Positions 33,595-41,419 of a DNA stretch of 64,000 nt are shown in pieces. Within the stretch, counting starts at the first letter, position 1; every line of letters begins with the position of its first letter. The stretch is taken from the IMG/VR virus record IMGVR_UViG_3300036945_001096, positions 34,268 to 98,267 of that record; one strand, 5' to 3'. Made by a program: the position numbers and the translations under genes. A model generated the notes under the pieces. That model had not been told where the DNA came from and made no database searches. It saw only the letters and a program-made list of their open reading frames with translations. Origin of the DNA: a virus.

Positions 33595-34781
33595 GGTGTG
33601 GTTTTATTTGGTGCAGTTGTAGCTGGCTTGGCTGGAGCAGCCACTGGTTTAGTAACCTTCTTAGGTGCTACAACTTTTGGTGTACTTGGTTTACTTACAG
33701 TTGGTTGTGTGTAAGGTTTTAGCCCAGGTTTAATACTAGACATTACAATAAAGTTTGTCTTTTTATCTGGAGTCTGATATGTGTTTAGCAAACCGTGAAA
33801 TTGTTCTTTCGTCTGTGTATTAGTAAAATTAGCAAATTTACCTTCCTGTGTAGGTCCTTCTAATCTAAATAATTTCTCTCTTGGATGTATTAGCAATATA
33901 CCTTTCTTTAGTAATTCTTTAGTTTGATCTATATCTTCAAAAGAGCGGTCTGTTAAAGATGAACCTATTTTATATAGTTTATCCTGTGGTGAATATTCAA
34001 ATTTTACTTCTGTTTCTAATGATTGTATAAATTGATTTTCTAGATCATAAAACTGTAACTTACCTGAGTTATCATCAAATCTGACATTACCTACTATATT
34101 TTCTGGTGAGTTATTTGGATCACGTAGAAATGTTACAAACTTAATACCTTTATCATTAAGATATTGTTGCACTTCAGGTGTCTTAGGTGTTAACGTATAT
34201 TGCTTACCATTTGTACCTAGATTTCTTTCTTTTGTTAGTTCAAATAAAAATTGAGGAGCAATAGCAACTTGCGGTTTTTGTTTTACAGCTGGTTTTGCTT
34301 CTTTTAACACTTGTAAGAATTTATTACCATTCAATAATCCGCTTTGTAAAATAATGTCTGCGCTCTCTGCTTTAACTTTTTTTGTCGGTGTTAGTAATCC
34401 AATTTTTGCTATCAACTCTTCATCGATAAGTAAAACATCTGTATATCCCTTTTTACCAAAAGCAGATATTTTATATGTATCTAAATCAAGTGCTCTATTG
34501 ATTAGTTGTTGTCCAAGTTGTTGTAATACACTAAGATCACCTGTAGCTGTGAAGTCTTTTACAGCAGAGACTGCTCCTTTTACTTTTTGAAATCCAGAAC
34601 CAATTTTTCTTAAAGCGCCACCTATTTGACCTAATGAACTTTTGTTCTGATAGTTTTGTGGGGTTGTGGGTTTAGGTGGAACAGGTTGCTGTGGCTTTAT
34701 ACCTTTACCTGTAGGTATACTACCAATTGGCATTTTACCTGTAGGAGCTTGTTCATTTATTGTTTGTAAAAATTTACTCAT
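33591..34781 (-). CDS. Internal virion protein candidate, 396 aa
   Basis: It begins MSKFLQTINEQAPTGK: an F/L stretch ending in INE, the site type cut by gp21 proteases. A Pro/Thr-rich linker, a basic helical block (LRKIGSGFQKVKGAVSAVKD) and a Lys/Pro/Ala-rich end follow. No enzyme motif is seen. It overlaps the upstream gene by 8 nt and shares its late promoter at 35163. I infer a packaged protein. Confidence 0.6.
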   Translation of the reverse strand: MSKFLQTINEQAPTGKMPIGSIPTGKGIKPQQPVPPKPTTPQNYQNKSSLGQIGGALRKIGSGFQKVKGAVSAVKDFTATGDLSVLQQLGQQLINRALDLDTYKISAFGKKGYTDVLLIDEELIAKIGLLTPTKKVKAESADIILQSGLLNGNKFLQVLKEAKPAVKQKPQVAIAPQFLFELTKERNLGTNGKQYTLTPKTPEVQQYLNDKGIKFVTFLRDPNNSPENIVGNVRFDDNSGKLQFYDLENQFIQSLETEVKFEYSPQDKLYKIGSSLTDRSFEDIDQTKELLKKGILLIHPREKLFRLEGPTQEGKFANFTNTQTKEQFHGLLNTYQTPDKKTNFIVMSSIKPGLKPYTQPTVSKPSTPKVVAPKKVTKPVAAPAKPATTAPNKTTP

Positions 34782-35157
34782 TTGTTAAGAAGTATTTTTT
34801 GAAAATGTTATACATATCTTCCATTGTACATCCACTTGAAAGTAATGTTGCTTCAATATCAGATAAATTATTTAAGTCTTTAATTTGACATGCAACACCT
34901 TTATCTATGCATCCAGCTATTATAAGCTTAATTTTATCTAAAGGTGTTAGTGATTGCTGTACATCAACCATATCAGGTGTTACTTGCATATAAGGATTTT
35001 CAGCACCTATTGCATATATCTGCATAGTGCCATCATCACATTCTTCTAATACATAACCTTCATAAGGAACTATGTTATTGTTAGGATCACTTTTAAGTCT
35101 GATTCTCTTTAAGTTTAATGTGTTAAAAGTATTCTCTATTACTTTATTGATACGCAT
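34774..35157 (-). CDS. Hypothetical late protein
   Basis: A 127-residue acidic protein with two Cys in a helical C-terminal half (DKIKLIIAGCIDKGVACQI, SSGCTMEDMY). No family recognised. First gene of a two-gene late unit, promoter 5 nt upstream. Confidence 0.58.
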   Translation of the reverse strand: MRINKVIENTFNTLNLKRIRLKSDPNNNIVPYEGYVLEECDDGTMQIYAIGAENPYMQVTPDMVDVQQSLTPLDKIKLIIAGCIDKGVACQIKDLNNLSDIEATLLSSGCTMEDMYNIFKKYFLTNE

Positions 35158-35162
35158 ATTAA

Positions 35163-35170
35163 TATTTATT
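35163..35170 (-). promoter_or_regulatory. Late promoter, AATAAATA, 5 nt before ATG 35157
   Basis: Drives the pair 35157 to 33591. Confidence 0.68.
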
Positions 35171-35221
35171 GATTTTCAGTTTATTTCACATATTTATATA
35201 CGTCTAAATGGTGATGTGAAC

Positions 35222-35229
35222 ATTAAATA
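35222..35229 (+). promoter_or_regulatory. Late-type motif ATTAAATA 7 nt before the endonuclease ATG 35237
   Basis: The spacing is 7 nt instead of the usual 5, so it is weaker evidence. Confidence 0.45.
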
Positions 35230-35236
35230 ATAATAT

Positions 35237-36067
35237 ATGATATGTTTAATATGTGATAAAGAATTTAACGCAATAACTAACACCCATCTCAAACAACATA
35301 ATCTAACAGCAGAGGAATATAAACAACGTTTTAATGTAAGTTGCTTAAAAAATAAGGAAACTATTGATAAGTATGTCAATACAGTTAAAGGTCTTACATA
35401 TGAAGAGAGGTATGGTGTTGAGTTAGCCCAAAAAATGAAGAAAATAAGATCTGAAAAAGCTAAAAAACAGATGCTTTCTAGAGAACAACTAGAAATAAGA
35501 AAACAAAAGTGTGGTATTTATAAAAACCCTGAAGAGCGTAAATTAAACATAAAATTAGGAATAACATCTGAAACATCTATTAAACGCAGGAAAACTATGT
35601 TTGAGCGCTACGGTACTATAAACACTTTAAACATAAACGGTAGATTTTCTAAATCGGCATTTATTTTTATAAAAAAGTTTTGCAACGAAAATGGTATTGA
35701 TGAAAAAATGTGTTATTTTAAAAATGGTGGTATAAATGGTAAAGAATATTATCAAGTTTTAGAAATAAATGGTATTAAGCGTTTTTGTAGTTATGATTTT
35801 GTTTGTCTAGACGAAGATGGTAGTATTAAGCTAATATTGGAATATCACGGACCATACCATTTTACCAAACAACAGGTAGATCTAGACCCAGATGGAAAAT
35901 GTGTATATTTTCAACCACAATCCCTAACTAAAAAAGAATCTTTCGACAGAGATTGTGCAAAAATATCACACGCATTAAAAATATCAAAAAAAGTAGGAGT
36001 TTTTTGGATTTCTAAGAAAACAATTATATACTATAATGATCTCGATGAATACACAAGACAAGAATAA
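35237..36067 (+). CDS. Free-standing homing endonuclease, Vsr-like (EDxHD type) with N-terminal zinc finger
   Basis: The 276 residues open with a C2H2-like finger, MICLICDKEF and THLKQHNLTAEEYKQRF, as in MucR-type modules found in phage endonucleases. A Lys/Arg-rich linker follows, and a C-terminal LILEYHGPYHFTK block that fits Vsr/EDxHD nucleases. The gene ends inside folE2, overlapping its start by 23 nt, which looks like an insertion next to a conserved gene, the usual landing site of such elements. Confidence 0.75.
   Translation: MICLICDKEFNAITNTHLKQHNLTAEEYKQRFNVSCLKNKETIDKYVNTVKGLTYEERYGVELAQKMKKIRSEKAKKQMLSREQLEIRKQKCGIYKNPEERKLNIKLGITSETSIKRRKTMFERYGTINTLNINGRFSKSAFIFIKKFCNENGIDEKMCYFKNGGINGKEYYQVLEINGIKRFCSYDFVCLDEDGSIKLILEYHGPYHFTKQQVDLDPDGKCVYFQPQSLTKKESFDRDCAKISHALKISKKVGVFWISKKTIIYYNDLDEYTRQE
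36032..36037 (+). promoter_or_regulatory. TATAAT box 7 nt before folE2 ATG 36045
   Basis: The box lies inside the 3' end of the endonuclease gene and favours the second of two in-frame ATGs (36036, 36045). Confidence 0.5.
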
Positions 36068-37031
36068 ATTAGCAGAACAATTGATAGGAACACTATATTC
36101 AAGTCAATATATTGAACCTATCAAGGAATATGATGTAGATTTTAAAACATCTGCAGAGTATAAACAAACGTTACCAGATTTACAAAATGATATATATGGA
36201 GGTATACGTGAACACATAGAACATGTTGGTATACACGGTTTCAGATTACCTCTCAAATGGGACAGAAAAGACTACACACCCATAGAACTCGAAACTATTG
36301 TTACTGGTACAGTCTCTCTCGATGCAGAGTCAAGAGGTATTAATATGTCTCGCATAGTTAGATCATTTTATGAGTATAAAGAAGAACATTTTAATATCAA
36401 TCTCGTCGAAAAAGTATTACAAGAATATAGAAATAAAATAGGTTCTTTCGATGCTAAAATAGCGCTACATATAAGCTATCCTATATTACAAGAATCACTA
36501 AGAACAGGGCTATCAGGATATCAATATTATGATGTCACGTTTGAGATATCTGTAAATCGCAATAATGAAATTAAAAAAGTAATCCATTTCGATTTCGTAT
36601 ATAGTAGTGCATGCCCTTGCTCTAATGAATTAAGTGAACATGCAAGAAAGTACAGGAATAGAGCTGCAATTCCACACTCACAAAGATCTACAGCGAGAGT
36701 ATCTGTAATGTGTAACGATCTTATTTGGTTAGAAGATTTACAGCAACTCTGTTTATCTGCACTTAAGACAGAAACTCAAGTAATGGTATTACGTGAGGAT
36801 GAACAAGCTTTTGCTGAATTAAACGGTGCGAACCCTAAGTTTGTTGAAGACGCAGCAAGACTTTTATACAAAGCACTCAATACAAACGATAAGATTTTAG
36901 ATTTTAAAGTGGTATTAAGTCATCTTGAATCTCTACATTCACACGACGCGATAGCTGTTATTATAAAAGGTGTTAAAGACGGGTTTAATGCAGACGTCTC
37001 GTTTGAGACGTACAGAAGTCTCAAACGCTAG
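36045..37031 (+). CDS. folE2: FolE2, GTP cyclohydrolase IB
   Basis: FolE2 opens the deazaguanine route by turning GTP into dihydroneopterin triphosphate. The 328 residues have FolE2 blocks: VSLDAESRGINMSRIV, SACPCSNELSEHARKY with the catalytic Cys, AAIPHSQRST and LESLHSHDAIAVI. It is a different fold from the FolE type used by many phages. The start MNTQDKN follows a TATAAT box at 7 nt. Nearby late genes are on the other strand. Confidence 0.93.
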   Translation: MNTQDKNKLAEQLIGTLYSSQYIEPIKEYDVDFKTSAEYKQTLPDLQNDIYGGIREHIEHVGIHGFRLPLKWDRKDYTPIELETIVTGTVSLDAESRGINMSRIVRSFYEYKEEHFNINLVEKVLQEYRNKIGSFDAKIALHISYPILQESLRTGLSGYQYYDVTFEISVNRNNEIKKVIHFDFVYSSACPCSNELSEHARKYRNRAAIPHSQRSTARVSVMCNDLIWLEDLQQLCLSALKTETQVMVLREDEQAFAELNGANPKFVEDAARLLYKALNTNDKILDFKVVLSHLESLHSHDAIAVIIKGVKDGFNADVSFETYRSLKR

Positions 37032-37045
37032 TAATCGTAAGTAAC

Positions 37046-37444
37046 TTATTTATTTACGTCTATTAAACCACCAAGTGCTGCTATGAAGTCTTTACCTAGC
37101 AGCACTTTTTCTTCGTTCTGGGTTCTATCTGCAATGGAAAACCGTACATTTTCATGATCTTCTCCATTTATAGATACACTAAACTCTATAGTTGGTCTTT
37201 GTTCAATATTACCAGAACCAATATTGATATCTATATAGCCTTTAAAAGGTTTATTTAACTTCTTACCATTTACTGTAGTAAAAGTTACCTTATCACCTTT
37301 AACAGATACATCTGTACCGTGTAATACATTATAGGCACCGTTACCGCTATCTACTTTTGCAGCAATAGGTCCAATACCCTCGATATTAATCGTCTCGATT
37401 AGACCGAGGGCTTTTTGTTCAAAAAATATCTTAAATGTTATCAC
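37046..37444 (-). CDS. Retropepsin-like aspartic protease with capsid-targeting-like N-terminus
   Basis: About 133 residues from a GTG start fixed by a late promoter 5 nt upstream. After MITFKIFFEQK, an F-rich start ending in FFE, it has the RimB/ATP-dependent zinc protease pattern: IGPIAAKVDSGNGAYNVL, with DSG as the aspartic site, and ENVRFSIADR followed by VLLGKDFI. The family is retropepsin-like despite its old zinc-protease name. Packaged or core-associated protease is an inference; its target is unknown. Confidence 0.68.
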   Translation of the reverse strand: MITFKIFFEQKALGLIETINIEGIGPIAAKVDSGNGAYNVLHGTDVSVKGDKVTFTTVNGKKLNKPFKGYIDINIGSGNIEQRPTIEFSVSINGEDHENVRFSIADRTQNEEKVLLGKDFIAALGGLIDVNK

Positions 37445-37448
37445 CAAA

Positions 37449-37643
37449 TTATTTATTGGTAGTTTGAAGCTCTTTTTTTCTTTCTTGAATTTGCTTTCTT
37501 AGGACTTTTACTGTCTTTCCTATTTTAAGCAATGATTTGCGTGCTCTACTGGCAGCAGCAACAGTACCTTTTTCGGTAAATTTGCTAATATCTTCTATAA
37601 ATGCTGAGTATTCTTGTTTTATTGTTTCAATGTTTTCGTTCAT
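37449..37643 (-). CDS. Histone H1-like (Hc1-type) small DNA-binding protein
   Basis: The 64 residues from MNENIETIKQ include EKGTVAAASRARKSLLKIGKTV and a charged end (LRKQIQERKKELQ). This follows the Hc1 pattern GNKAAGTRxRKALxxIKKLAxxxR known from chlamydial and other bacterial histone H1-like proteins. The start is chosen inside the overlap with the upstream gene. FIED near residue 17 could also be a cleavage-like site. Confidence 0.68.
   Translation of the reverse strand: MNENIETIKQEYSAFIEDISKFTEKGTVAAASRARKSLLKIGKTVKVLRKQIQERKKELQTTNK
37450..37457 (-). promoter_or_regulatory. Late promoter, AATAAATA, 5 nt before GTG 37444
   Basis: Overlaps the stop of the Hc1-like gene and decides between TTG 37447 and GTG 37444 as the protease start. 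Confidence 0.62.
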
Positions 37644-37644
37644 A

Positions 37645-38019
37645 TTATTGTATCTCACCTTTACTTATTATGTGCACTACGCGATCAACTTCATGTTGTA
37701 CGCTTTTTAGTAATAGTTTACGATCTGTTGTTTTTAATACAGGTTTCTTAGTTCTTATAAATTCTAGATTCTGAACAATATCATCTATTACTTGATCTAA
37801 GCTACCTTTATAGTTCTGAACTTCTTCGTTTTCACTCGCCGGTGTAAGATTACTCTTAGAAATATCCATATGTGATGTGCCTGGCTTACCTGTAGAGCCA
37901 ATTGAAGTAACATTCATATTATCAGTACCCTTATGTTTAGGTCCAAGACCTACATCTTCGTTTAATATCCTTATATAACTTTCGAAAAGTTTTTGCTGAT
38001 CATTATTGTTTGATGCCAT
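37645..38019 (-). CDS. Internal-protein candidate, 124 aa
   Basis: It starts MASNNNDQQKLFESYIRILNED: an F/I/L stretch ending in LNE, an LxE site. The rest is polar and ends in a basic helix. The frame is open further upstream, but ATG 38019 is fixed by the shared promoter palindrome. It overlaps the Hc1-like frame. Confidence 0.58.
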   Translation of the reverse strand: MASNNNDQQKLFESYIRILNEDVGLGPKHKGTDNMNVTSIGSTGKPGTSHMDISKSNLTPASENEEVQNYKGSLDQVIDDIVQNLEFIRTKKPVLKTTDRKLLLKSVQHEVDRVVHIISKGEIQ

Positions 38020-38032
38020 AAATATATTTATG
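38017..38032. promoter_or_regulatory. Palindromic bidirectional late promoter with both start codons inside
   Basis: CATAAATATATTTATG is its own reverse complement. On each strand it reads CATAAATA, five bases, ATG, so the last three bases of one promoter are the start codon of the gene on the other side. Confidence 0.75.
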
Positions 38033-38329
38033 AGTTTTAACGTAATTGTCGAACAGTTATTAACACAATATGATGTATTAGAAGAAAAATCTTCAGCAAG
38101 ATGCACGAAGGCAACTAAAAAGGCATCATCTACAAGGCCTGGTAAGAAGTGGATGCAATGTGTACGTAAGCCTGGTGGTGGATTTAAGCGCATACATTGG
38201 GGTCAAGCAGGTGTACGTGTTACAGGTAAATCAGGTAATACTAAACGTAAAAAGAGTTTTAGAGCTAGACATAAGTGCTCTACTGCAAAACCTGGTACAG
38301 CTAGATACATGGCTTGTAAGGACTGGTAA
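38030..38329 (+). CDS. Small basic internal-protein candidate (DUF5872-like)
   Basis: The 99 residues start MSFNVIVEQLLTQYDVLEEKS, with LEE as a cleavage-like site, and continue with a very basic Lys/Arg/Gly region and four Cys (ARCTK, WMQCVRK, HKCST, MACKDW). It recalls small DUF5872-type phage proteins. The charge and the late promoter suggest a packaged DNA-binding protein. Confidence 0.62.
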   Translation: MSFNVIVEQLLTQYDVLEEKSSARCTKATKKASSTRPGKKWMQCVRKPGGGFKRIHWGQAGVRVTGKSGNTKRKKSFRARHKCSTAKPGTARYMACKDW

Positions 38330-38332
38330 ATC

Positions 38333-38772
38333 ATGCCATATATAACAAAAGGTAAATGTGTCTATCGTAAGGACACTGGTAAAAAAGTTGGATGTACAAA
38401 CGGTTCTGTTAAGAAATATATAACTGCTCTCAGAATTGCAACAGCCAATGAATCATTTAAGACATTTAAACAGTTCTTTTTTGAGAGTATAGATTTTAAT
38501 AAGCTACCTGATGCATGTCCTTATGGTTTTGGATCAGTTTAGATCAAATTATACCTGTACTAGATAATCATATTACCACTGCAACGAGATATCTAGGTAA
38601 AAATAGAAATTTTGGTGAAGGTTCTATGTATACACAGATGTACAATAGAGGTTTTGTACGTGTAGTTGCAGATAAAGGTGAAGATATAATGTATGTACAA
38701 TCATCTGTAAATAAACCTAACATCTCAGCAAGAAGGATAGCAAGGGATGTAGCATTACACTACGGTCTCTAA
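38333..38772 (+). CDS. Late gene with a -1 frameshift; ends in an APYGFW-type domain
   Basis: The first frame (38333-38542) gives 69 residues: a Cys/Lys-rich part (ITKGKCVYRKDTGKKVGC) and then ESFKTFKQFFFES, like a targeting sequence, up to ACPYGFG. A shift of -1 at the TTTT run near 38527-38530 continues as WISLDQIIPVLDNH to HYGL at 38769. The shifted reading aligns with the second copy downstream (APYGFWIKYNEIIPV), so the frame change is real relative to the ancestor. It may be a mutation, a sequence error or recoding. Confidence 0.5.
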
Positions 38773-39126
38773 CCTGTAATAGAAAACGATAAACTATTTG
38801 AATCAGTTCAATACGATCTACCAGTATCAGCACCATATGGTTTCTGGATTAAATATAATGAAATTATACCTGTAAGAGGTGGTCCAGGTGCTCATTGGAA
38901 CACAGGTAGAGCGTATTTGCTTACAAAAGGTATCGATACAAGTTTTGTACACGAACAAATGTTTAAATTAGGGTTTGTTAGGTGCGTATTTGATGTTATA
39001 GATATAGATGCAGGTATGGACATAGAATATAAACCAGGTACAACACCTAAGGAATCTATTAAGAAAGCAGAGAGTGTTGCAGAGTATTACGGTTCTATAC
39101 CTTATAGTACACCACTAAAAGATTAA
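38773..39126 (+). pseudogene. Second copy of the APYGFW-type domain, no start codon
   Basis: In the same frame as the shifted first copy, after one TAA, the sequence reads KLFESVQYDLPVSAPYGFWI and on to MFKLGFVRCVFDVIDIDAG, about 110 residues to the stop at 39126. It aligns with the first copy (CPYGFWISLDQIIPV, MYNRGFVRVVADKGED). There is no good start codon before the conserved part, only TTG 38917 or ATG 38959 inside it. It looks like a decayed tandem duplicate or a read-through domain. Confidence 0.5.
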
Positions 39127-39284
39127 TTAATTGTAGGTGTTAATGTTCTACCTTCAGCACCATATGGTGGTTGATTTATATAATTTACAGTATTTCTATA
39201 CTGATTATTAGAGTATGCAGGCTTCTTTTTTAATTTACGTTTTATAACCTTACGTTCTGTAAAAAACTCTTTAAATTTTTTCAT
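39123..39284 (-). CDS. Small basic late protein, 53 aa
   Basis: A short gene that starts in a TAATG overlap with the previous stop. The product begins MKKFKEFFTERKVIKRKLKK: F-rich, with FTE as a cleavage-like site, then strongly basic, then a Tyr/Asn/Pro-rich end. It resembles the products of 13705 and 41388 in size and plan. Confidence 0.55.
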   Translation of the reverse strand: MKKFKEFFTERKVIKRKLKKKPAYSNNQYRNTVNYINQPPYGAEGRTLTPTIN

Positions 39285-39634
39285 TAATCGATATCTAACT
39301 CTATATCTGTAGAATATTTTTTCATTAAACCTATTATCTTAGATAGAGATTCTCTTGCATTATTTTCGTTGATATTATCAATATCAGACATCTGCTCTAT
39401 ATCCTCAGGTTTGGGTGATATTACGAATGCTTTCTTAAGTAACCTTATTAAAAGAACTTCACCTTCTGGTGTTAGCTCTTTAGTTTGTTGTTCAGGTTCA
39501 GCTGGTTGCTCTTCTGTTTGTTGAGCTTCTTGAGGTGTTGGATTCTCTTCAGTATTAGGAGGTAATGGGGCTTCCTCATCAGCTTCATTAATTAGCTGAT
39601 TCTTATAAAAATTTAATTTACTTAAAAATTTCAT
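39284..39634 (-). CDS. Acidic late protein with targeting-like N-terminus
   Basis: The 116 residues begin MKFLSKLNFYKNQLINEADEEA, with INE as cleavage-like site, then a Pro/Glu/Gln-rich acidic stretch and a helical C-terminal half. It overlaps the upstream gene by 4 nt. Confidence 0.58.
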   Translation of the reverse strand: MKFLSKLNFYKNQLINEADEEAPLPPNTEENPTPQEAQQTEEQPAEPEQQTKELTPEGEVLLIRLLKKAFVISPKPEDIEQMSDIDNINENNARESLSKIIGLMKKYSTDIELDID

Positions 39635-40161
39635 TGTATTTTATTTGAAATATCTGTGACCTTTTTAGCAATTTTTCTCATTAATGTACCGTAAGCAGCA
39701 TTCATTCTGTTTTGTGTTAGTGCTGCAGCACCAAGCCCGCCTGCTTTTGTTGCTAATTTACCTGCAACTGTTACAGCGGCAATTGCGTCTTTACCTAAAC
39801 CCATTTTCTTAAGTTGTGGGTCTTCTACTTCTTCGCTCTCTTCTTTAGCACCTGCTACTGCCTCACCACGTGCTTTTTCATATGAAGATAATTTACCGTC
39901 TTTATCAAGATCAGCTTTCTTAAAATCAAACTCTTCATCTTCATCGGTAACAACTAGATCGGTAATATCGTCACCTTTATTAATATTTTCAACAACTTCA
40001 TCAGCCACGTATGATAAACCTGAAGCCGTTTGTATACATTTTGCATTAATATCAACTTTACCTGTTGGTGTTGAAACTTTTACAACTGTGCATCCGGAAT
40101 CTACACCTTCTAATAAAAATGATGAAATGATCTGGTTAGCTTTTTTATCGAAAATACTCAT
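39631..40161 (-). CDS. EF-hand-containing late protein, 176 aa
   Basis: It starts MSIFDKKANQIISSFLLEGV with LLE-G as a cleavage-like site. Near residue 82 is a calcium-binding loop, DLDKDGKLSSYE, that fits the 12-residue EF-hand/dockerin pattern. Then come an acidic region and an Ala/Gly-rich helical C-terminus. A perfect late promoter lies 5 nt upstream. Likely a virion protein; calcium binding is inferred. Confidence 0.62.
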   Translation of the reverse strand: MSIFDKKANQIISSFLLEGVDSGCTVVKVSTPTGKVDINAKCIQTASGLSYVADEVVENINKGDDITDLVVTDEDEEFDFKKADLDKDGKLSSYEKARGEAVAGAKEESEEVEDPQLKKMGLGKDAIAAVTVAGKLATKAGGLGAAALTQNRMNAAYGTLMRKIAKKVTDISNKIQ

Positions 40162-40166
40162 AATAA

Positions 40167-40174
40167 TATTTATA
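40167..40174 (-). promoter_or_regulatory. Late promoter, perfect TATAAATA, 5 nt before ATG 40161
   Basis: A second overlapping AATAAATA lies 6 nt further upstream. Confidence 0.76.
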
Positions 40175-40178
40175 TTTA

Positions 40179-40736
40179 TTAACGAATATAAAGATGTTTA
40201 GTTGCAAGCCTGGTAAAGTATTCTTGATTTAAGTATATCAATCCGTATTTCTTAGTAAATTTTTTAATATTCTCGAATGTTATATCAGATTTAACAGGTG
40301 AATTACTAATTTCCTTTATTAAATTCAAGGTATTTAGTATTTTACCATCATCAGAGTTAGATTTGTACTTTAGATGCTTGCCACTATACTTACTTAAGTA
40401 GCATCTAATAGGTAAAGTCTTTTGTATTTTTGCAAATACACTTGTTAATATGCCCAATATATCTTCTTCTGTAAAGTATTGAAAGATTAGACAGTCTTCT
40501 AACTGAGTATTATTGAATAATACCACAGGTTTTCTAAGAGGACTACATAAATAAAACTCACAAATATCATGTATTACATGATGATACATTATTCGCTTAA
40601 CATCTGTAGTTATTTTAGGTTTCAATAGATCTAGCTTATATAAATCATTAACTATATCTACGTAGGTTTTTTCAACAAACATCGAATTAACGTCGATTAT
40701 ATTAATATCATCAGCAACATCGTATATAACAGACAT
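40179..40736 (-). CDS. Hypothetical early or middle protein
   Basis: A 185-residue protein without a motif I recognise; it has a helical middle (MYHHVIHDICEFYL). Its promoter is of the TTGAAAA/TATAAT type, unlike the late genes downstream, so it is probably made earlier in infection. Confidence 0.55.
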   Translation of the reverse strand: MSVIYDVADDINIIDVNSMFVEKTYVDIVNDLYKLDLLKPKITTDVKRIMYHHVIHDICEFYLCSPLRKPVVLFNNTQLEDCLIFQYFTEEDILGILTSVFAKIQKTLPIRCYLSKYSGKHLKYKSNSDDGKILNTLNLIKEISNSPVKSDITFENIKKFTKKYGLIYLNQEYFTRLATKHLYIR

Positions 40737-40741
40737 ACTGT

Positions 40742-40768
40742 ATTATATACTGTATTTTATGTTTTCAA
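40742..40768 (-). promoter_or_regulatory. TTGAAAA/TATAAT promoter before ATG 40736
   Basis: TTGAAAA (40768-40762), 14 nt, TATAAT (40747-40742), 5 nt, ATG. Confidence 0.58.
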
Positions 40769-41182
40769 CTTTTTTATAAAACAATTTTTACCTATTCTCA
40801 AATTTATGATACCGTTATAGTAATCCTCACGTAATAGTACGTTCTCTTCGAATTGTAATTTTGCTTCAAAGTATGCTAATTCACTTTTAGAATCACAAAA
40901 TTTTATAATTGAGAACGAAAAGTTATCTTTTCCGTACTTTTCTATGTCACTATTAACCTCATTAGAAGAAGATGTATAAGTCTTCCAATCTGTCTCAACG
41001 TCAAAATGCCTTTTATTCTTCTTACCTTTTAATGGTTTAAGCTTTTTTACACTTTTAATTTGTTTTTTACCTATATACTTTTTATTTGTTACTTTATTCT
41101 CTATCAAATAGATAAAGCCATAGGGTAACTCCTCAACATTTAATGATGTGCAATTAATCCAATGACCAAAATCTGTTATCAT
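40757..41182 (-). CDS. GIY-YIG-like putative endonuclease
   Basis: The 141 residues have YGFIYLIENKVTNKKYIGKK, a GIY-YIG start with the usual spacing (here GFIY and KYIGKK), then Lys-rich stretches and an acidic Glu-rich region near LAYFEAKLQFEENVL that may supply the catalytic Glu. It could be a small homing or repair nuclease. It overlaps the upstream gene by 4 nt. Confidence 0.65.
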   Translation of the reverse strand: MITDFGHWINCTSLNVEELPYGFIYLIENKVTNKKYIGKKQIKSVKKLKPLKGKKNKRHFDVETDWKTYTSSSNEVNSDIEKYGKDNFSFSIIKFCDSKSELAYFEAKLQFEENVLLREDYYNGIINLRIGKNCFIKKLKT

Positions 41183-41388
41183 TTTTTGTATTTACGTCTC
41201 TTTTTACGCTTTACAACACCACTGCGTCTATATACTCTACCACCTTTTGGTATTCTATAGTCACCAGGTGCATACCAATCGCTATTGGCTATTGCATTGT
41301 GAGATACATTTGCAGCAGGCCCTAATGTACCATCTGAGTAAGAGCTATCTTCTTTAAAAATAGCATAGAATTTTTTAAAACTTATCAT
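41179..41388 (-). CDS. Small basic internal-protein candidate
   Basis: The 69 residues start MISFKKFYAIFKEDSS, F-rich with FKE as cleavage-like site, and end in a very basic tail (RSGVVKRKKRRKYKK). A WYAPGDYRIPKGG segment lies in the middle. It is divergent from uvsY. The nearest late motif, TATAAATA at 41412-41405, is 16 nt away. Confidence 0.58.
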   Translation of the reverse strand: MISFKKFYAIFKEDSSYSDGTLGPAANVSHNAIANSDWYAPGDYRIPKGGRVYRRSGVVKRKKRRKYKK

Positions 41389-41414
41389 TGATAATTGTAT
41401 TATATATTTATAAT
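41388..41414 (+). promoter_or_regulatory. TTGATAA/TATAAT promoter before uvsY
   Basis: TTGATAA (41388-41394), 14 nt, TATAAT (41409-41414), 5 nt, ATG 41420. Confidence 0.52.
41405..41412 (-). promoter_or_regulatory. TATAAATA motif 16 nt before ATG 41388
   Basis: A perfect late octamer, but not at the usual 5-nt distance; it overlaps the -10 box of divergent uvsY. Confidence 0.4.
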
Positions 41415-41419
41415 ATAAT

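Noticed and set aside
37645-38193. Longer frame for the 38019 gene starting at 38193
   Set aside because: It would overlap the divergent basic gene by 164 nt; the promoter palindrome fixes ATG 38019.
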